Assembly (NCBI RefSeq): GCF_021018895.1 | Contig: NC_079387.1 | Coordinates: forward strand, 4,703,083-4,767,082 | DNA length: 64,000 nt | Direction: 5' to 3' | Source of the DNA: Seriola aureovittata | Taxonomy: Eukaryota; Chordata; Actinopteri; Carangiformes; Carangidae | Shown here: positions 26,330 through 39,019 of the stretch, in pieces | Numbering within the stretch: position 1 is the first letter of the stretch | Layout: every line of letters begins with the position of its first letter | Notes under the pieces: generated by a model | Seen by the model: only the letters and a program-made list of their open reading frames with translations | Database searches by the model: none | Told to the model about the DNA's origin: nothing | Program-made: the position numbers and the translations under genes

Positions 26330-27250
26330 TTTCAACAGGAACAACCAGCTGCTGTAATCGTAACGAACAGGGCTTAAAGTGAAAGCATGCAGGAAACCGA
26401 AGTCTTTTTCAAAGTCTGGTTTAAGACAATCACATCATCTTAAACCTGTGTACAGTTGACTGGTTGACTGCTGAAAGCCAATCACATAAACTGTTCTTGT
26501 GTAATAGCTGAATGTCTACTGGACAATAAAAAAAGAGGTCCTGGTGAAATGTTGAACTTGTGGGCATGGTGTAGCTGCAGTGAACAGACAAATCAAATCA
26601 AATGAATCTTTTGGGAAGATTGCCTGCCAGTCTGTCAGATATTGTGCACCCATCTCATTTCAAACAGTATTTATAGCTACTGCTAAAGGCATAAATAAAG
26701 CAAGTGATTTTAAATATGCAATAATTGATTCTTGGGTGTATTGGGGGCAGCAGTGATAATGATGTCAAGGCAACACTTAACCTTCATATTATGACAATAC
26801 TAAGCTAGTAAATGAAGAAAGGGGCATATAGCTCTTGTAATTAAACAACAATGTTCAGGATTTGAATTCATTGACGTTGTATTGACTTCTTCCAGTTTAA
26901 CATGAATTACTTCTCACCATGATGACTACTGATCTATACTGTATCTAGTCATTGTTTTGAATGACTAGATCCAAAGTGATCTATGGATGCACTTTGGATA
27001 ACACTTTGGTTCATAGCTGATTTGATTGGAAGGATGGAAGGGAGGGAGGAAAGGAGGACCGAGGGAAAAACCCTCTAGCTATTCTAGACTATTGAAAGCT
27101 CTACGTCATCTAAATCAACGAGGGAGACACTTCCATTGGCTGTCAAAATAACTACAGTAAATTCGCACATCTTTCCCTGACATGTTTCATTCCGCCAAAT
27201 ATGTGGACATTATTTGATTTCAAGCTCACTTCATGAAGAGTTCACTTCAA
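26330..27250. other. Intergenic region between divergent cyp4f and irs-like genes
   Basis: About 0.9 kb between the 5' ends of two divergently transcribed genes. I see no open frame, RNA gene or clear promoter box in it. Confidence 0.4.
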
Positions 27251-27254
27251 AGAA

Positions 27255-27514
27255 CGAAAAACACAAAGACTATTGGGACTGAGACATTTTTTGATGGAAA
27301 CGAGCGACTTGTCCAACTTTCCTGTGATTGAGAGGTGAGTTTTACGAGGAGTTCCTGAACGCCCCAGTGATTGGTCGCTGATACACCTGAGCAGCTGAAC
27401 TGTCGCCAAAAACAAGAGTGTAGTGGAAAATTAGTTTGGAAATTACTGTTTGCCTGAAATGAAAAGCAGTCGACGTTGTGTGTGTTTCCGGGTGTAATGT
27501 TTATTCAGCTGCAG
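27255..27514 (+). promoter_or_regulatory. Candidate 5' non-coding exon(s) of the IRS-like gene
   Basis: Two good donors on the plus strand, AGAG|gtgagt after 27334 and GCAG|gtaagt after 27514, lie upstream of the acceptor gtgtcag ending at 28469, which precedes the IRS-like start codon. They look like alternative leader exon ends. No TATA box is evident. Linkage to the gene is inferred. Confidence 0.35.
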
Positions 27515-28483
27515 GTAAGTTTTAATTAAACTAATTTGTCCAAACGTTTGGGGAAACGCCACCTAGCTAACGTTAGCTGGTTATCAGCTATTTGCTAATG
27601 GTAAATGGCTTTATTAGACGACGTAGACAAACTGTTTATTCTGGAAGGCTGCATTGAAACTTTCCCATTTTTTTCAAAACTTCCCAGGGTCGAAGGTGAT
27701 TTAAAAAACAAAAACAAAAAAAACATGATTACCAATTACATAGGAGTAAAATATTTAGGGAAAATTTAAAGTCTGACAAGATAAACAAACTTCGTCAATC
27801 GTCGACTTTAACAGTTTTTTTAAGGCCAATATTTAACACATGTGACATTTTCAACTTAACATCCACACTGATAGACTTCGTGAAATTTCTGCACTTGCAT
27901 ATTCTTATTCGGTGAATAATACTTATAAATGAATTGAATATATTTTTGTAAATGTGTATTTTAATGCTTATTTTTGATTCTGTGTATGCATGCCTAGGAG
28001 CTGTCTGTTTGTATCTATGTTATATATTATTTTCGTACTGCTGTTAAACATTTGGATTACTTGCTATGAGATTGTATTCTTCTAAACATAAACTTGAACT
28101 AGTGAAATCAACACTTATGAGCTCCCACATATAAAGTATGGCCATTTTGTGCCAAGAGACAGTAAAGAATGACTGAATGCACTTTTTAAAATTGAAATAT
28201 ACTGTATCCTCAAAATGGGCAATTTGAAAGAAAGGGTTAATGCACTTTGAACAGCACTGACAAGCCACTGCATCTCAGTTATCACTGATGCAAAAGGAAT
28301 GGTACAAGATCAACAAAATAAAATGATAAAGCCATAGTACACAGACAGTATGTTAACTTAGACTTTGAGCACAAATTGTTTCAATCTTTTCAGCTACTTA
28401 AAATCCTTTTTTATTTTGGTAGTACCTCTCACTCATCTTATTAACCCTCCCCCTGTGTGCATGTGTCAGGTTTTTGTCTTGAA

Positions 28484-31147
28484 ATGAATAAGATGGCTGA
28501 AGGACATGACGAGTGTAACAACCAAAGGATATCGCTACCTGCTTCCAGCTCCCCTCTGTCGTCTCCCTGTTGCAGCTCTACCCAAACACGGCTGCCAGTT
28601 GAATCTCCCCTGCGGCGTCCCTGGGTGAACAATCTTCAAATGGAGCAGGATGAGGACTCTGAGGACCATCACAGTGGGATGCAGACAAGTGAACTTCCTT
28701 CATCTCGTTTCTACGAAGAACTCTTCTGTACCAGCCAGACTACCGGCCCTCTTGTCCCTCTAGCCAGCGCCCTCATAACCTCTGCTGGGCCACAGAGTGA
28801 TGTGGTGAAACAAGGTTACCTGGGGAAGCTGGAGCGAAACCACAGAAGATATTTTGTCCTGAGAGCAGGAAGTCACACTGGGCCGAGCCGACTTGAGTGG
28901 TACAAGAACCAGGAGAAGTTCACAGCAATGGAGAAGTCTTCTGGTAAAGCTGTGCTGTTCTGGTCGAGCAAGCAAGGGTTGGTAAAAGTAAAATCATTAA
29001 ACTGATTAAAGCATGTAGCTGAGGAGACATTATAATATATAATGAATTAATTTATTTTCTACTCCCCAGTGTGATTTACCTGAGGTGCTGTCTTGGTGTG
29101 AGCCGGACTGGCAGTTCCAGGAAAGGCCACACGGTGGCGGTGTATGCCAAGGATCAGACCATGGTGCTGGTGGTGGAGGACCAACAGGAACAAGAAGATT
29201 GGTATCTGGCCATTAAGAAACTGATGGAGGAGGAGCAGAAGGATGAAGAGCACGGAGAGGGGCTTGATGAAGAAGATGATGATGGGTATTGCACTCTGCC
29301 GCTTGCTGCTTTCTTCAAAGAGGTTAGACCAGATTTTATTTTTTGTCACATACAGTTGATTTAAAGTATGTTTCTTAAAATAACAGACACATTTTACTAC
29401 TAAAACCCCCAATAATAAAAAAAAAAAAGATACTTGGCATTTTAACTATATCCAAAATCAGAGAAAACATTTTCAAAATATTTTAAGTGTCAGCTGACTG
29501 TAGTTTGAGTGTCTCTTGATGCTGAGCTCATTAACTCATCCATATACAGTATTTTACTTCAACCTACACTTCCAGGCAGTGTTTACCAAGGTAATTTCTC
29601 TCTCGCAACAGAATGCTGGACATAAAATAATTACAATTTTCAATTTAAAAAAGACCTTTTCAAGTGCCAGCTCTTGATTAGAAATAAAAATATCTCTGCG
29701 CGACCTTCGCTCCTGCACCCTTCATCTTCGTCTAAGGTCTGGCCCGTCTCAGTGAAGCCCAGAGGTCTGGGCCGTTCCAAGTCCCTCACAGGAGAGACGC
29801 GGCTTTGCCTCACAGCTACCTCACTCATCTTGGTCAAAGTGGGCACATGCAGTGATTTGCCGTCGGTTACGATACCTTTGCTGAGTGTTCGGCGCTTTGG
29901 CCACTTGGATGGCTCGTTCTTCTTGGAGCTTGGCAGGTCAGCACCTGACGGTCCTGGAGAGATCTGGATGGAAGCAAGAGACCAAGGTAATTAAGAATAA
30001 AGGCTGTGTTGATTGTAGTACTGCCTTAACATTGGACTGCTCCTAATAATGTCTGTTTTGTACAGGAAACCAAGGAATTGCTCAGCAAATTCATGAAGTG
30101 GTTCGGGAGACGGTACGGGCACTCAGAGCTCTTCCTGATTTCAGCCGGTCACCAACCTCCAACCACAATAAGCCTCAAGCACTTCTGATCTCAAAACGCA
30201 GCAGACCCAAGCACAGAGACAAGTTGATTAATGTGGGACCACGTAGCTCTCTCCTGGCACCCAATACTGACGTCCACACTAGTCCAAAGTGTTACCTAGA
30301 GCCCCGCAAACCAGATGAAACAGAGCCTGAATCTACTCTGAGCCTCACCTCACATCTCAGCCCTTTACGATCCCAGCAGAGCTCCGTGCCTGAGACTGGC
30401 AGCTACATGGAAATGAAGATGGAGCACTGCAGGGGTGCAACCTGCAGGATGGAGAGCTTGGAGCTGGGAGAGGAGGAGGAGGAGGAGGAGAAGGCGCTGG
30501 GGTACATGATGATGTCCCCACAGGTCAGCGACAGTTCGCCTGCATTGCCTATGGATGACTATGTGACCATGACAAGCCCATGCAAACACCAAGGGCCTCC
30601 CTTCTCTTCACCTTCACCTTCTTCTTCCCTTCAGACATCATTCAACAGGTAAATTTAAGTTGGAGAAGAAATTGCTGTCAGGTGGTGGCTGCAAAAAAAA
30701 TCTCCAAATTTAGAAAGAAGTAATGAGACTTTTTTTTTTTGGTTCCGCATTTGGACAAAAAAACTTGTAAAATACAACTTTTCTGTCCTTTACAGCTCCA
30801 CCTCTGACAGCTACTCTCCTGTGCACCCATCACATCATCAAACCAATGAGCACATCTACACCCGACCACTGGATGATGCAGAGCTGGAGCAGAAGTCAGT
30901 CCAGGACAGACGCCACCTGGCACAGAGGGTGGCCACTTCTTCTCCTGTGGGGAGCGTTAATGTGTCTGACCTGATGCCTCCATTTTTCACGAGTGGAGCA
31001 GGCTATACCAAGCCAGTTCAGGCTAGTCCAAACTCTGGTACAGGCCGGTCTACTCGACTCCTAGCTGTACCAGACCAGTCTGCTGCTAGAAGATACCGGC
31101 TGTCATCCTGTCTGCTCTCTTGCCTGCAAGCCAAGGACGGATCCTGA
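28484..31147 (+). CDS. Insulin receptor substrate family adaptor (PH-PTB, YxxM)
   Basis: Cytosolic docking protein that binds activated insulin/IGF receptors and recruits PI3-kinase. Coding exons 28484-28977, 29070-29322, 29737-29986, 30066-30648 and 30796-31147 give 643 residues in frame. A PH domain begins near residue 106 (QGYLGKLERNHRRYFVLRAG...LEWYKN) and ends about 225 with the DWYLAI helix. An acidic linker follows, then an IRS-type PTB domain from residue 250 (VWPVSVKPRGLG...RLCLT; VRRFGH; FFLELGRSA; GEIWMEA). The tail has PI3K-type motifs YMEM (446), YMMM (479) and YVTM (498). It is much shorter than IRS1/2 (over 1,200 residues), has an unusual 105-residue extension before the PH domain, and has no IRS-1-like long repeat of YxxM sites. 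Size recalls rodent IRS3, but membership within the IRS group is not resolvable by eye. A GAB or DOK protein is excluded by the IRS-style PTB placed directly after the PH domain plus YMxM sites. Confidence 0.85.
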
Positions 31148-31956
31148 GTGCTTGTCGTAATTCACTATTTTGCTTATGTCTCAATTATCTGAACAGGAGC
31201 ATCTTACTTATTCTGGTGTTGTGGTTACACAATGTCATGCAAATCCAAAGTCTCAACTGGTCGAGCTGATGTGTCCACCATCTGCTACATGTGTTGATCA
31301 GAGAGTCCTTGAGCAGCAAGTGCAGATTCCCACAGAAAGTAGAACATGTCAAGCTGATAAAGGAATAATTAAATATTTCAGTTTTGCTGCCACACTTGTT
31401 TTTGTACTTTATCACACTTGCAAGTTTGTTTTGAGATGTGCATGTATGTGGGGTCCTTGAGCTTTAAACTCTTTAAACTGGACATGTTTGAGAAAAATAA
31501 TGTTTTTGTAGACAATTTATTTGTCTGTCTGTGTTTGATTTTTCATTTAGTCTCTTTTCTGTTTCTTTTTGTTTCTTTCAGTGGTTTTGAAGAACCTGTT
31601 AAACCTCAAGATGTTGCACTGTCATGAGCAAATTAAAAGAATTGTCACATGAATGCACATTTTCTTTAGTCTTCATTGACAGCATCCTCACATCCTCCTC
31701 ATGCAGCGGAGTCAATTACAAACCATTCACCTTATACATGCAACATTTATATGTATTTCCTTTTTCTTATATAGTTTTCTTGAAAGTTTACAAGATACTA
31801 CATTTCTCTTGTAATTCTTTAGAAGTGTTTTTCAGAGTAATATACAGTGATATAAAAAGTAAAGAAAGAGCTGGTGGACGTGTCCAACCTCCTCTCTTTA
31901 AAAGGCTCTAATGTCATGGTTTAGGCGTGGGATCACCCTCAGTCTGTTAGTGAGCT

Positions 31957-33753
31957 TTAGATGTTGGGTGTGGTGCAGCTTTCATTGTCCTCTGTAGTTT
32001 TCTCCTTGAAAGGTGACATCTCAAAGCCTGAGGCCTCTGACATCTTGTACCGGCTCTTTCCCCATGGCCTCTCGCTCTTCAACACCATGCACTGTTGGAT
32101 AGCAATTTAAAAAGTTTAGCGCGTGTTTTCATTCATCATCACAACAATTTTTTTTATTAATCAATATCAGCATATTGAGAAAATTGTTAATTACTCCCTT
32201 TCACAGTCACAGAACTCACCATCTCCACCAGGGTCAGCAGGCTTGACAGGCACGCCACACATAACATGATGACCATGAACACCATCTTCTCTGTTGCCTG
32301 GGAGGTGTGACATAAGACTCCGCCAAAACACGGCCCGGCGGATATGACTGAGTTGGTAGACAGGGAGAAACCGAAAATCAAAGCCTGCCCCACTGCAAAT
32401 CCCACCTGGAGACAGAGAGGCAGAACATTAACAAACAGTTATTGTGACACAGAATGCCAACAACACATTTGTTATATACTGTATACAGGTTCAGGTTCAC
32501 ATTCAAAAGTTATCAACATTATGAGTTCAAGCCCTGTTTTTAAAGTCACTATGTGTAGGAGTGATGAGTACTTACTTTGCCTGAGTACATTGGCTCCTAC
32601 TGAAGTGAGTATTATCTTTAAAAAACTGGTCATATCGTATCTTAATTTCTTTTAAATGGATAAATAATTTAGATTCTATTGAATGTTACTCAAAACAAGA
32701 GTAAGTAGTGCGTTCGTGGGCATTGTTTTCATCCATGGATTAATACAAATTTGGTCCACTAGAGAGAATTCAAGTGTATGTGGGATCAACTTAAAATAAA
32801 CCTTTTTTCATTTTCAACAATAGAGCTCTGTGGTAAAGAGAAATGAGATATACTGTATAAGCGTTTGGATACAGTAAAGACAATTATTGACTGACTATAT
32901 GTAAATGTAAGTGTACAGATTTTACATGTGAAGTATCTTGTTACTTCATAAAACATGCAGAATGTAGGATAAATGCATCATGTGATCTTGTTAAAATCAC
33001 ATCAACTAGTTAAAAATGCTGATTAATTACAGGATTTTCCACTCCTGCCTCTCACTCACCTCCACCAGAATAACTGCTGTCAAGAGGCCCAAATACGCTC
33101 CCAGTACTTGACCTTTAACCCAAGTTTCTGGGCTTCTCTGGAAGGAAAGCAGTGAGAGAAGAAAAAAAATGAGTAAAGCTACAGAAGGCGCAATAACAGA
33201 CAGACAAGAAAGAGCGTAAACAGCAGATCCAGCAACAGAAAAGGTCCATATGGTCCACTTTTATTTTATTTTAGGGTATTAGTGTAGCAAAGCCTTATGT
33301 TATCCACCGTTTCTTCCATGATGATGATGTAGATCAAGTAGCAGAAGAAAATCAGACCAGGAGCCAAAACGAGAAGCACCTGTAGATGAAGTGAATATTA
33401 ATGAATAAAATTTGAATCAAGCTTTTGTATAAGTGTATGACTCATCTGAAAATACAGAACACCATAGTTTGACACCTAGAAATATGTTTTAGTACTAAAA
33501 GAGAACAAAGCTCTACTTTATTGTTTCTATTCTGAAATATTTGATTATAAACTTTGAAAACTTAATACTGATACCTGCAGTGTCCAGTAATTTCGCAAAG
33601 AGAAGGGGAAGATTTCATTGAACCCAGCATGTTTGCAGCCTGGGTGGATAGTGTCACAAACAAAGTCTCCTAAATCTCCTTGCCAGACTGGCTGCACCGC
33701 TGCCCCGATAATAACAAGCCGGATCAGCTGCAACACTGGGAGGATGGTTTTAC
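31957..33753 (-). CDS. Divergent multi-exon connexin, copy A (no own first exon found)
   Basis: Gap-junction family membrane protein. Exons (minus): 33753-33575 (TM1 and first extracellular loop), 33379-33308 (TM2), 33137-33060 (TM3 start), 32405-32220 (TM3, second loop, TM4) and 32091-31957 (C-tail, stop). Joined they give 216 codons after the first shared base. Connexin landmarks are PVWQGDLGDFVC and PGC in loop 1, LVEVGFAVGQALIFGF in TM3, and GPC, VLC, ATEKMVF in loop 2 before TM4. Normal connexins have three Cys per loop; here the third of loop 1 is Gly and the first of loop 2 is missing, leaving two per loop as in GJE1/Cx23. The chain enters in phase 1 and needs an upstream exon with the start codon. 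None is visible between 33.75 and 34.22 kb; the first exon of copy B (36788-36719) fits in phase. Introns inside the coding region are unusual for connexins. Confidence 0.7.
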
Positions 33754-34220
33754 CTGAGAGACAAAAACAGAGTCAGATTACATATACCACTACATATTAT
33801 GTTTAGCCTGATAATTATTAAATCATTTTGATTTTTATGTTTTATTGCACACTAGCATCAGGACTATTCCCCCTGTCTCTCACTACACTACTACTATATG
33901 AGCATATGACAAACAAACCCTTTGAGTCTTAAATGCTGAGTGTTGAAGTGAAGGGTGATGTAAAGTGATTGTACTTTAACTTCATGCATGCTACCCCTTT
34001 ATTTACATAATTGTACTACATATCTAATGCATTGCACATTCTGGATATATTGTAAACCTGCTGCATTTCTCATTGCAGTTTCTTTGCAGTGAATTTTATC
34101 ATTTTCAGTTTTTCAGTTTTTATTTGTTTTATTTGCTTAATTATCTTAATTATAATTACTATCATCTTTTTATGTATCTTTATTAACTCATTGATTGTAT
34201 TAAACACATTGTCTCGCTTG

Positions 34221-36788
34221 TTATTTCCTTTCAGTACCCAAGAGACCAGCATGGGAATGCCACAGGGCCAGCAGCTGACTCAGGAAACTCCAACTCTCCT
34301 CGACCCCTGACCACGACTGTAGAGCCTTTGCACCATCCGGCTGTCCGTGCCTCACCTTGGCTCTCAGCAGCACACAAACCAGCTCCACCACACTCAGCAG
34401 GAGGGAGATGCATGATGCTGTCAACATTATAAATTGGAAAATTGTCTTCTCCAATGCATGGGGAATGTAACAGTCTGTTCTGGAAACACACGGAGATGCT
34501 TGACATATATAGTGAGTATCTACCCAGAAACCATAGAGCAATGACTGTGCCACGATAAATCCAACCTGCAATGAAAACATAATTCATTAAAGTTTAGCAT
34601 CTTGTTCTTGGATGTGAAGAGACATGATGACTAAATCAATTTTTGAATGTTAAAGGCAGATGTTTTTTCTCATCTGCAAATAAAACTAGTGTTTACAGTT
34701 TACCCTAAATTACAGTTTACATGAGTTTACATTAGATTAGAACATTGTTTTGATTTAGTAAATATGACAATGTCATTTTACCATCATATTTAATTTGTTA
34801 TTTTGAAAATTTTATACTTCTACTTTCTGAGCTGATTATCTCATTTGAACAATCTTTGTAGAACAGTCTATACTGTTCTACAAAGGCAGAAAGCAGCAAC
34901 TACAAAAAACCTGAAGCTGAGAAAAATAAAGTTTAGAGTCAGTTATTATTCTCTTTATTAAAAAAAACAAAAAGATGAATTAGCTAAATGTTACACTCAA
35001 AAGTACAGTCCTTTTTGTACACAGCGTTCTTATCTAGGCAACATAAATGGTCTTGAGAGGAATTAAGGTTTGAATCAAAGTAGAATATCTGGAAAAGCAT
35101 TTAAATCCAAAAATCAAACCTTCTGATATTCTGTAATGTTACCTTTTTTTGTAAGTGTGTGTGTAAGTCTCACCTCTACCAGTATGACAAAAGCCGTGCA
35201 GGCCAGGTACACCCCCAGAGCGTGCCCTTTGACCTCCTCATTTCTTGTCCTCACCTTAAAAGGAATGGAACTGTTTAATGTTTTTTTTATGCATTTATTC
35301 GCGCAACATTTGACTGTATGTGCATAAAAATGTCCAAACCCCACAAAGCAAAGCAGAAAAACTACTGCACAACACTTGAAAACAGTGAAAACAAATGGAA
35401 ATAGTTCAAGTGTTTAAAGCTAACCTTTAAATTGAAGCCAAGTGCCTGTCAAAAATATACATTATCTCAGCTTCATCTGTAAGTTTTATAAATTACTATC
35501 CTTCCATTTGACATAAGTTGTTCTCTCACCTGGATTTCCTGGTTAGTGAGGTGGATCAGGTAGCAGAGGAAAACAAGACCAGGAGCCAAAACCAGAAGCA
35601 GCTGAGGAGAAATTCGTGTTGATGTTATTTTAATTCCTTAGCACAGTGTGTTTAGTATGTACAGTACAAAGGGTGAGGGAAGAGAGGACGATTTTTGTTC
35701 ACATAAATCTAATTTAGATGTCAGTCTCATGATACAATTTTTTGAAACGACAAGAAAGACAAAATTATTTACAAAAAGAAATAAAGCACCACAGTGACCA
35801 TTTTCAAAGTTCAAATTTGTCTCTTTGGATCAGTTTTAAAAGCAAATATTACACTTGCCTGTTGAATATCAAAGAGCTTAAGTAAAGATTGAAATCCTCT
35901 GACTAAATTAGACCTGGTCCAGTAGTTCAACCTGTTAAGTAACATTATGGAGGTTTGAAAGTTTTGGGTTCAGTCCTCAGTCAGTCAGTGGCTTTTAAAA
36001 GTCAGACACACTGCTGAAGATTGAAACAACCCAGGAACCATTTTATTGCTCGGCTGCGATTAAGTTTAAATGTCACAGATTCAATCTTTGGTCTTTCAAC
36101 AGATTTTTTAAGTTGAGATGATTGAAAAAAGGGTGGTTAATCTGACCCTGTGTTGGAAAGTTACCCTGATGTGAATAGGTTAAATGATGAATGATTAACA
36201 AATTGTAATAGATTGTAATAATTTATAGAGCCTTGATATAGCTTAACTGTGAGTGTCTACTTTCAGGAGCTGATGGATGGGAGGGAATCAAACCAGCCAC
36301 ATCTTATCCTCAGATGCCGACTATCACACCACTGGGGCCACTTCACACTCAGAGATCTTCTCTGTGCGCTCTTCAACCTCTCCTCTAGGGGATGGCTTTC
36401 AGGTGAGTCAGCAGAGGATTTTCACCAGTGGGTTTTCTATCCTCACCAGACTCTGACTTTAAATGATAGTGATTGATTCAGGATCGACCCCACACCTTCC
36501 AAAAAGCTAATTAACAGCCAAACATTAAAAACTTAATTACACAGGGCTTAATTACCACAGGGTTCAAACTTTCTGCTCCCAGTGTCACTAGCCTGATTAG
36601 CAGCAACACAGGCAGCATTGCTTTACCTGAGAGAAAGGGATGTCCATTATGATTCATACTAATCCATAAACACTGAATCTCCCAATGTTAAAAGTCAAAG
36701 AAATGTGGTGAAAGTTACCAACAAAAGTTGCCTGTGACTGCCATTTGAAGAGCAGGCTGCTCAGGAAACCCAGCTTCTGGCTCTTCAT
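34221..36788 (-). pseudogene. Divergent connexin, copy B, first extracellular loop broken
   Basis: Tandem paralogue of copy A. Recognisable pieces (minus): 36788-36719, an N-terminal exon coding 23 residues ending in phase 1; 36626 down to about 36575, TM1 matching copy A (LPVLLLIRLVTLGAE); 35601-35530, TM2 (LLLVLAPGLVFLCYLI); 35254-35174, TM3 start (KGHALGVYLACTAFVILVE); 34565-34221, TM3, second loop, TM4 and a tail to the stop. The second loop keeps all three cysteines (C-x4-C-x5-C) and the ALEKTIF motif. In the TM1 exon similarity stops just after TM1 and the frame ends in a stop with no loop-1 cysteines; nothing downstream to 35.6 kb restores them. A tRNA-like SINE lies in that gap. As read it cannot encode a normal connexin, unless its first exon is spliced to copy A. 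Confidence 0.55.
36255..36370 (-). repeat. tRNA-derived SINE-like sequence
   Basis: On the minus strand a B-box-like GGTTTGATTCC lies about 35 bases downstream of an A-box-like TGGTGTGATAG, the spacing of a tRNA-derived polymerase III promoter. It sits where the loop-1 half exon of connexin copy B should be. Element ends are not clear. Confidence 0.45.
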
Positions 36789-37064
36789 GGCCTCTGTTGT
36801 ACTGTCAAGGAAGGGACATCATACATGTCTCCATCGCTCAGTTTCTCAAGAGACTAACACTGGGATATTTTGTGACAACATAAGGCTATGCAGAAAACAG
36901 TGTGTATCTTTGCTTGTGCAATAATTTGTTGCAATGGCATGAGTCCAGTCTACATGTGTGGGAACAGCACATTAACTCCTCCTATTTCCTGTGTCAGCTA
37001 ATCAGTCTTTTTCAGTCATAACAGAACATCAGTCACGGAGCAACATATACAACAAAAACACCTT

Positions 37065-37130
37065 GTAGGAATCAAACCAGGCACATTATGCTTACAGGGT
37101 TTGTACCTTAGACCACTGCACTATGTAAGA
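37065..37130 (-). repeat. tRNA-like sequence (SINE head)
   Basis: Minus-strand reading has GTGCAGTGGTCTAAGG (A-box-like) and GGTTTGATTCCT (B-box-like), similar to but distinct from the one near 36.3 kb. No cloverleaf acceptor stem is preserved. Confidence 0.45.
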
Positions 37131-37779
37131 TGTTCCTCAAAGACATAACATAACAATCTGGTCTAGTTTAAATCTAATCTTTATTGTCCTGTTGTGCAGA
37201 TAGTTTTACAAACCCATCAGACTCAGATCTTCTATACAAGTAAAAACAGAAATACAACAGTGTAAAAATCCTTCTTTAAAAGTTTATATCACATCAAGCT
37301 ACTGGCAGACAAACAATAGAATTACCTCTACCCTATTTCTACCTCTGTATGAATATACAGTTAAGATACAGGAGAAAAAAAAGGTTTCAACTTACCCACC
37401 CTCAGTCTGGAAAATTCTTTTTAAAAGTGAGAGCCCCAGCCCATTTATGTAAAACCTCCTTCCTAGATACACCCTCCCTCTGAAGGCTGCATGCCAAACA
37501 TGTTGGAAGAGATTCTCTGGAATTTAAGTTGGGGTTATGCAAGCGATTTCCATCCACTCCAAGTATGGTTCTCTCACAGGGAAGAAGTGCAATGCTTCAC
37601 TGTTATCTGTTGTTCCCCTTGAATTTGACCCATGCAGGTAAAAAAAAAAATTAATACAGCCAAAAGCAATAAAATAACTATTGTTTCTAAAAATATAACT
37701 TATGACAAAATATCAGATTACAATTCTAATTGAAATATACAAGACTTTGACTTTGACTCAAACAGGGACAGGAGAAAAT

Positions 37780-38247
37780 TCAGACCAGTCATTAAAAAAA
37801 ACACACTCTAAGTCTCATTTTTTACATTGATCACTACAGCTCAAACATTTCTAACACCTCAAAACACTCACATTCGCTGTATTTCTTCTTACAGGTGGAG
37901 ATGGGCGTTTCTCAACATCACACTCAACTGCGTCAGGACCGTGACTGTCTGCAGAGCAGTAAGAGGATTTCTTTTACCTTCACATATTTTACTCTTACAC
38001 AAACACAAAGAGCTCACTTTTCAATCTTGTAGCTTTCACTCTCACACTCTTACAACAGTAGAGAGAGACTTCATTTATCAAAAAAATTCTATCAAATACA
38101 TGCATTTTCATCGTGTACCCTCCAAGCCCTAGAAAACATACAAACCACCACCTGTAATTTCACATCACTACTTCTTGTCAATAAAACTCACACTTCCCCA
38201 AATCTAAGAGAATTCTTCTTATCCAAATTTCACTTGGCTTTGGTATT
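37780..38247 (+). repeat. Dispersed repeat, outer inverted-repeat arm 1
   Basis: About 0.45 kb that recurs in reverse complement at 43537-44085 and, in part, at 49538-49960. All copies contain the core CAGGTGGAGA...CAACTGCG, the string AGAGCAGTAAGAGG, the TTACACAAACACAAAG stretch and CATACAAACCACCACC. At 37895-37958 a 64-nt block is framed by a good acceptor (tcttcttacag) and donor (gtaagagg). No protein family is recognised. Confidence 0.7.
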
Positions 38248-39015
38248 ATTCCTTGGAATTAATCATCAAAACTCTTACTAGTTAGTAAAAATATCATTTG
38301 GGCATCATCATTCATAGGAGTGTCATATGTAACCCTTCTATCCATCTTCATTTTTTACATAAGGATCATGGCTCAATCAGCAGGCCTCAGCTCTGACCAC
38401 CTCCTGTCATGTCACCTTTGCTCAACTGTCTGGACCCTCTTGACCGCCTGGACAACACATCATGTAGGTGACATTTTTACAAACTTCATATCAATTCATA
38501 TGCAATCAATCCTACATTTACAATCTTTACATTTATACTCTATATTCTTACTCTTTGGTTACATGCCTCTTTTAGATTCACTCTTTTTGCTGCTACAGAA
38601 GTATCACAGCATTTTACTCTGCTCTGCAACCTTTAAATCCATATTATATTTTAAATTACATTCAATTACAAAAACTCATCATACAACACTGTTGCTCATT
38701 TACACAGAGCATTACTATTACACGCAAAAACTGCAAAAGATCATACCACTAATCCTCTTCTCTATAAATGCAGCTGGAACCCTCCACTTCCTCTTTGGCA
38801 GTCGGCCCTTCCACATCCAACTGACTGGACCAGACCAGACCGGACCACGCCCGCAAGAACGCTGCGGGACACACATCTGCTGGTAACTATTGCTTAACAT
38901 ATCAACACATTCATTAGATTTTGACTTTAATGTGTCAGCCCACATTTTCATTCTTAACATCTTATTTATGTGGAAACTACATTCGTTTTTTTGCTAAAGA
39001 AAATTCATGCTTCAG
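38248..39015. other. Unassigned sequence inside the repeat island
   Basis: A 188-residue plus frame overlaps it, but its composition is repeat-like and no domain is seen. The part near 38790-38900 is loosely similar to the reverse complement of 51165-51350, so it is probably part of the same mobile family. Confidence 0.35.
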
Positions 39016-39019
39016 CTAA

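Noticed and set aside
38320..38886. 188-residue plus frame in the repeat island
   Set aside because: Overlaps dispersed repeat sequence, has biased His/Leu/Ser composition and no recognisable family.
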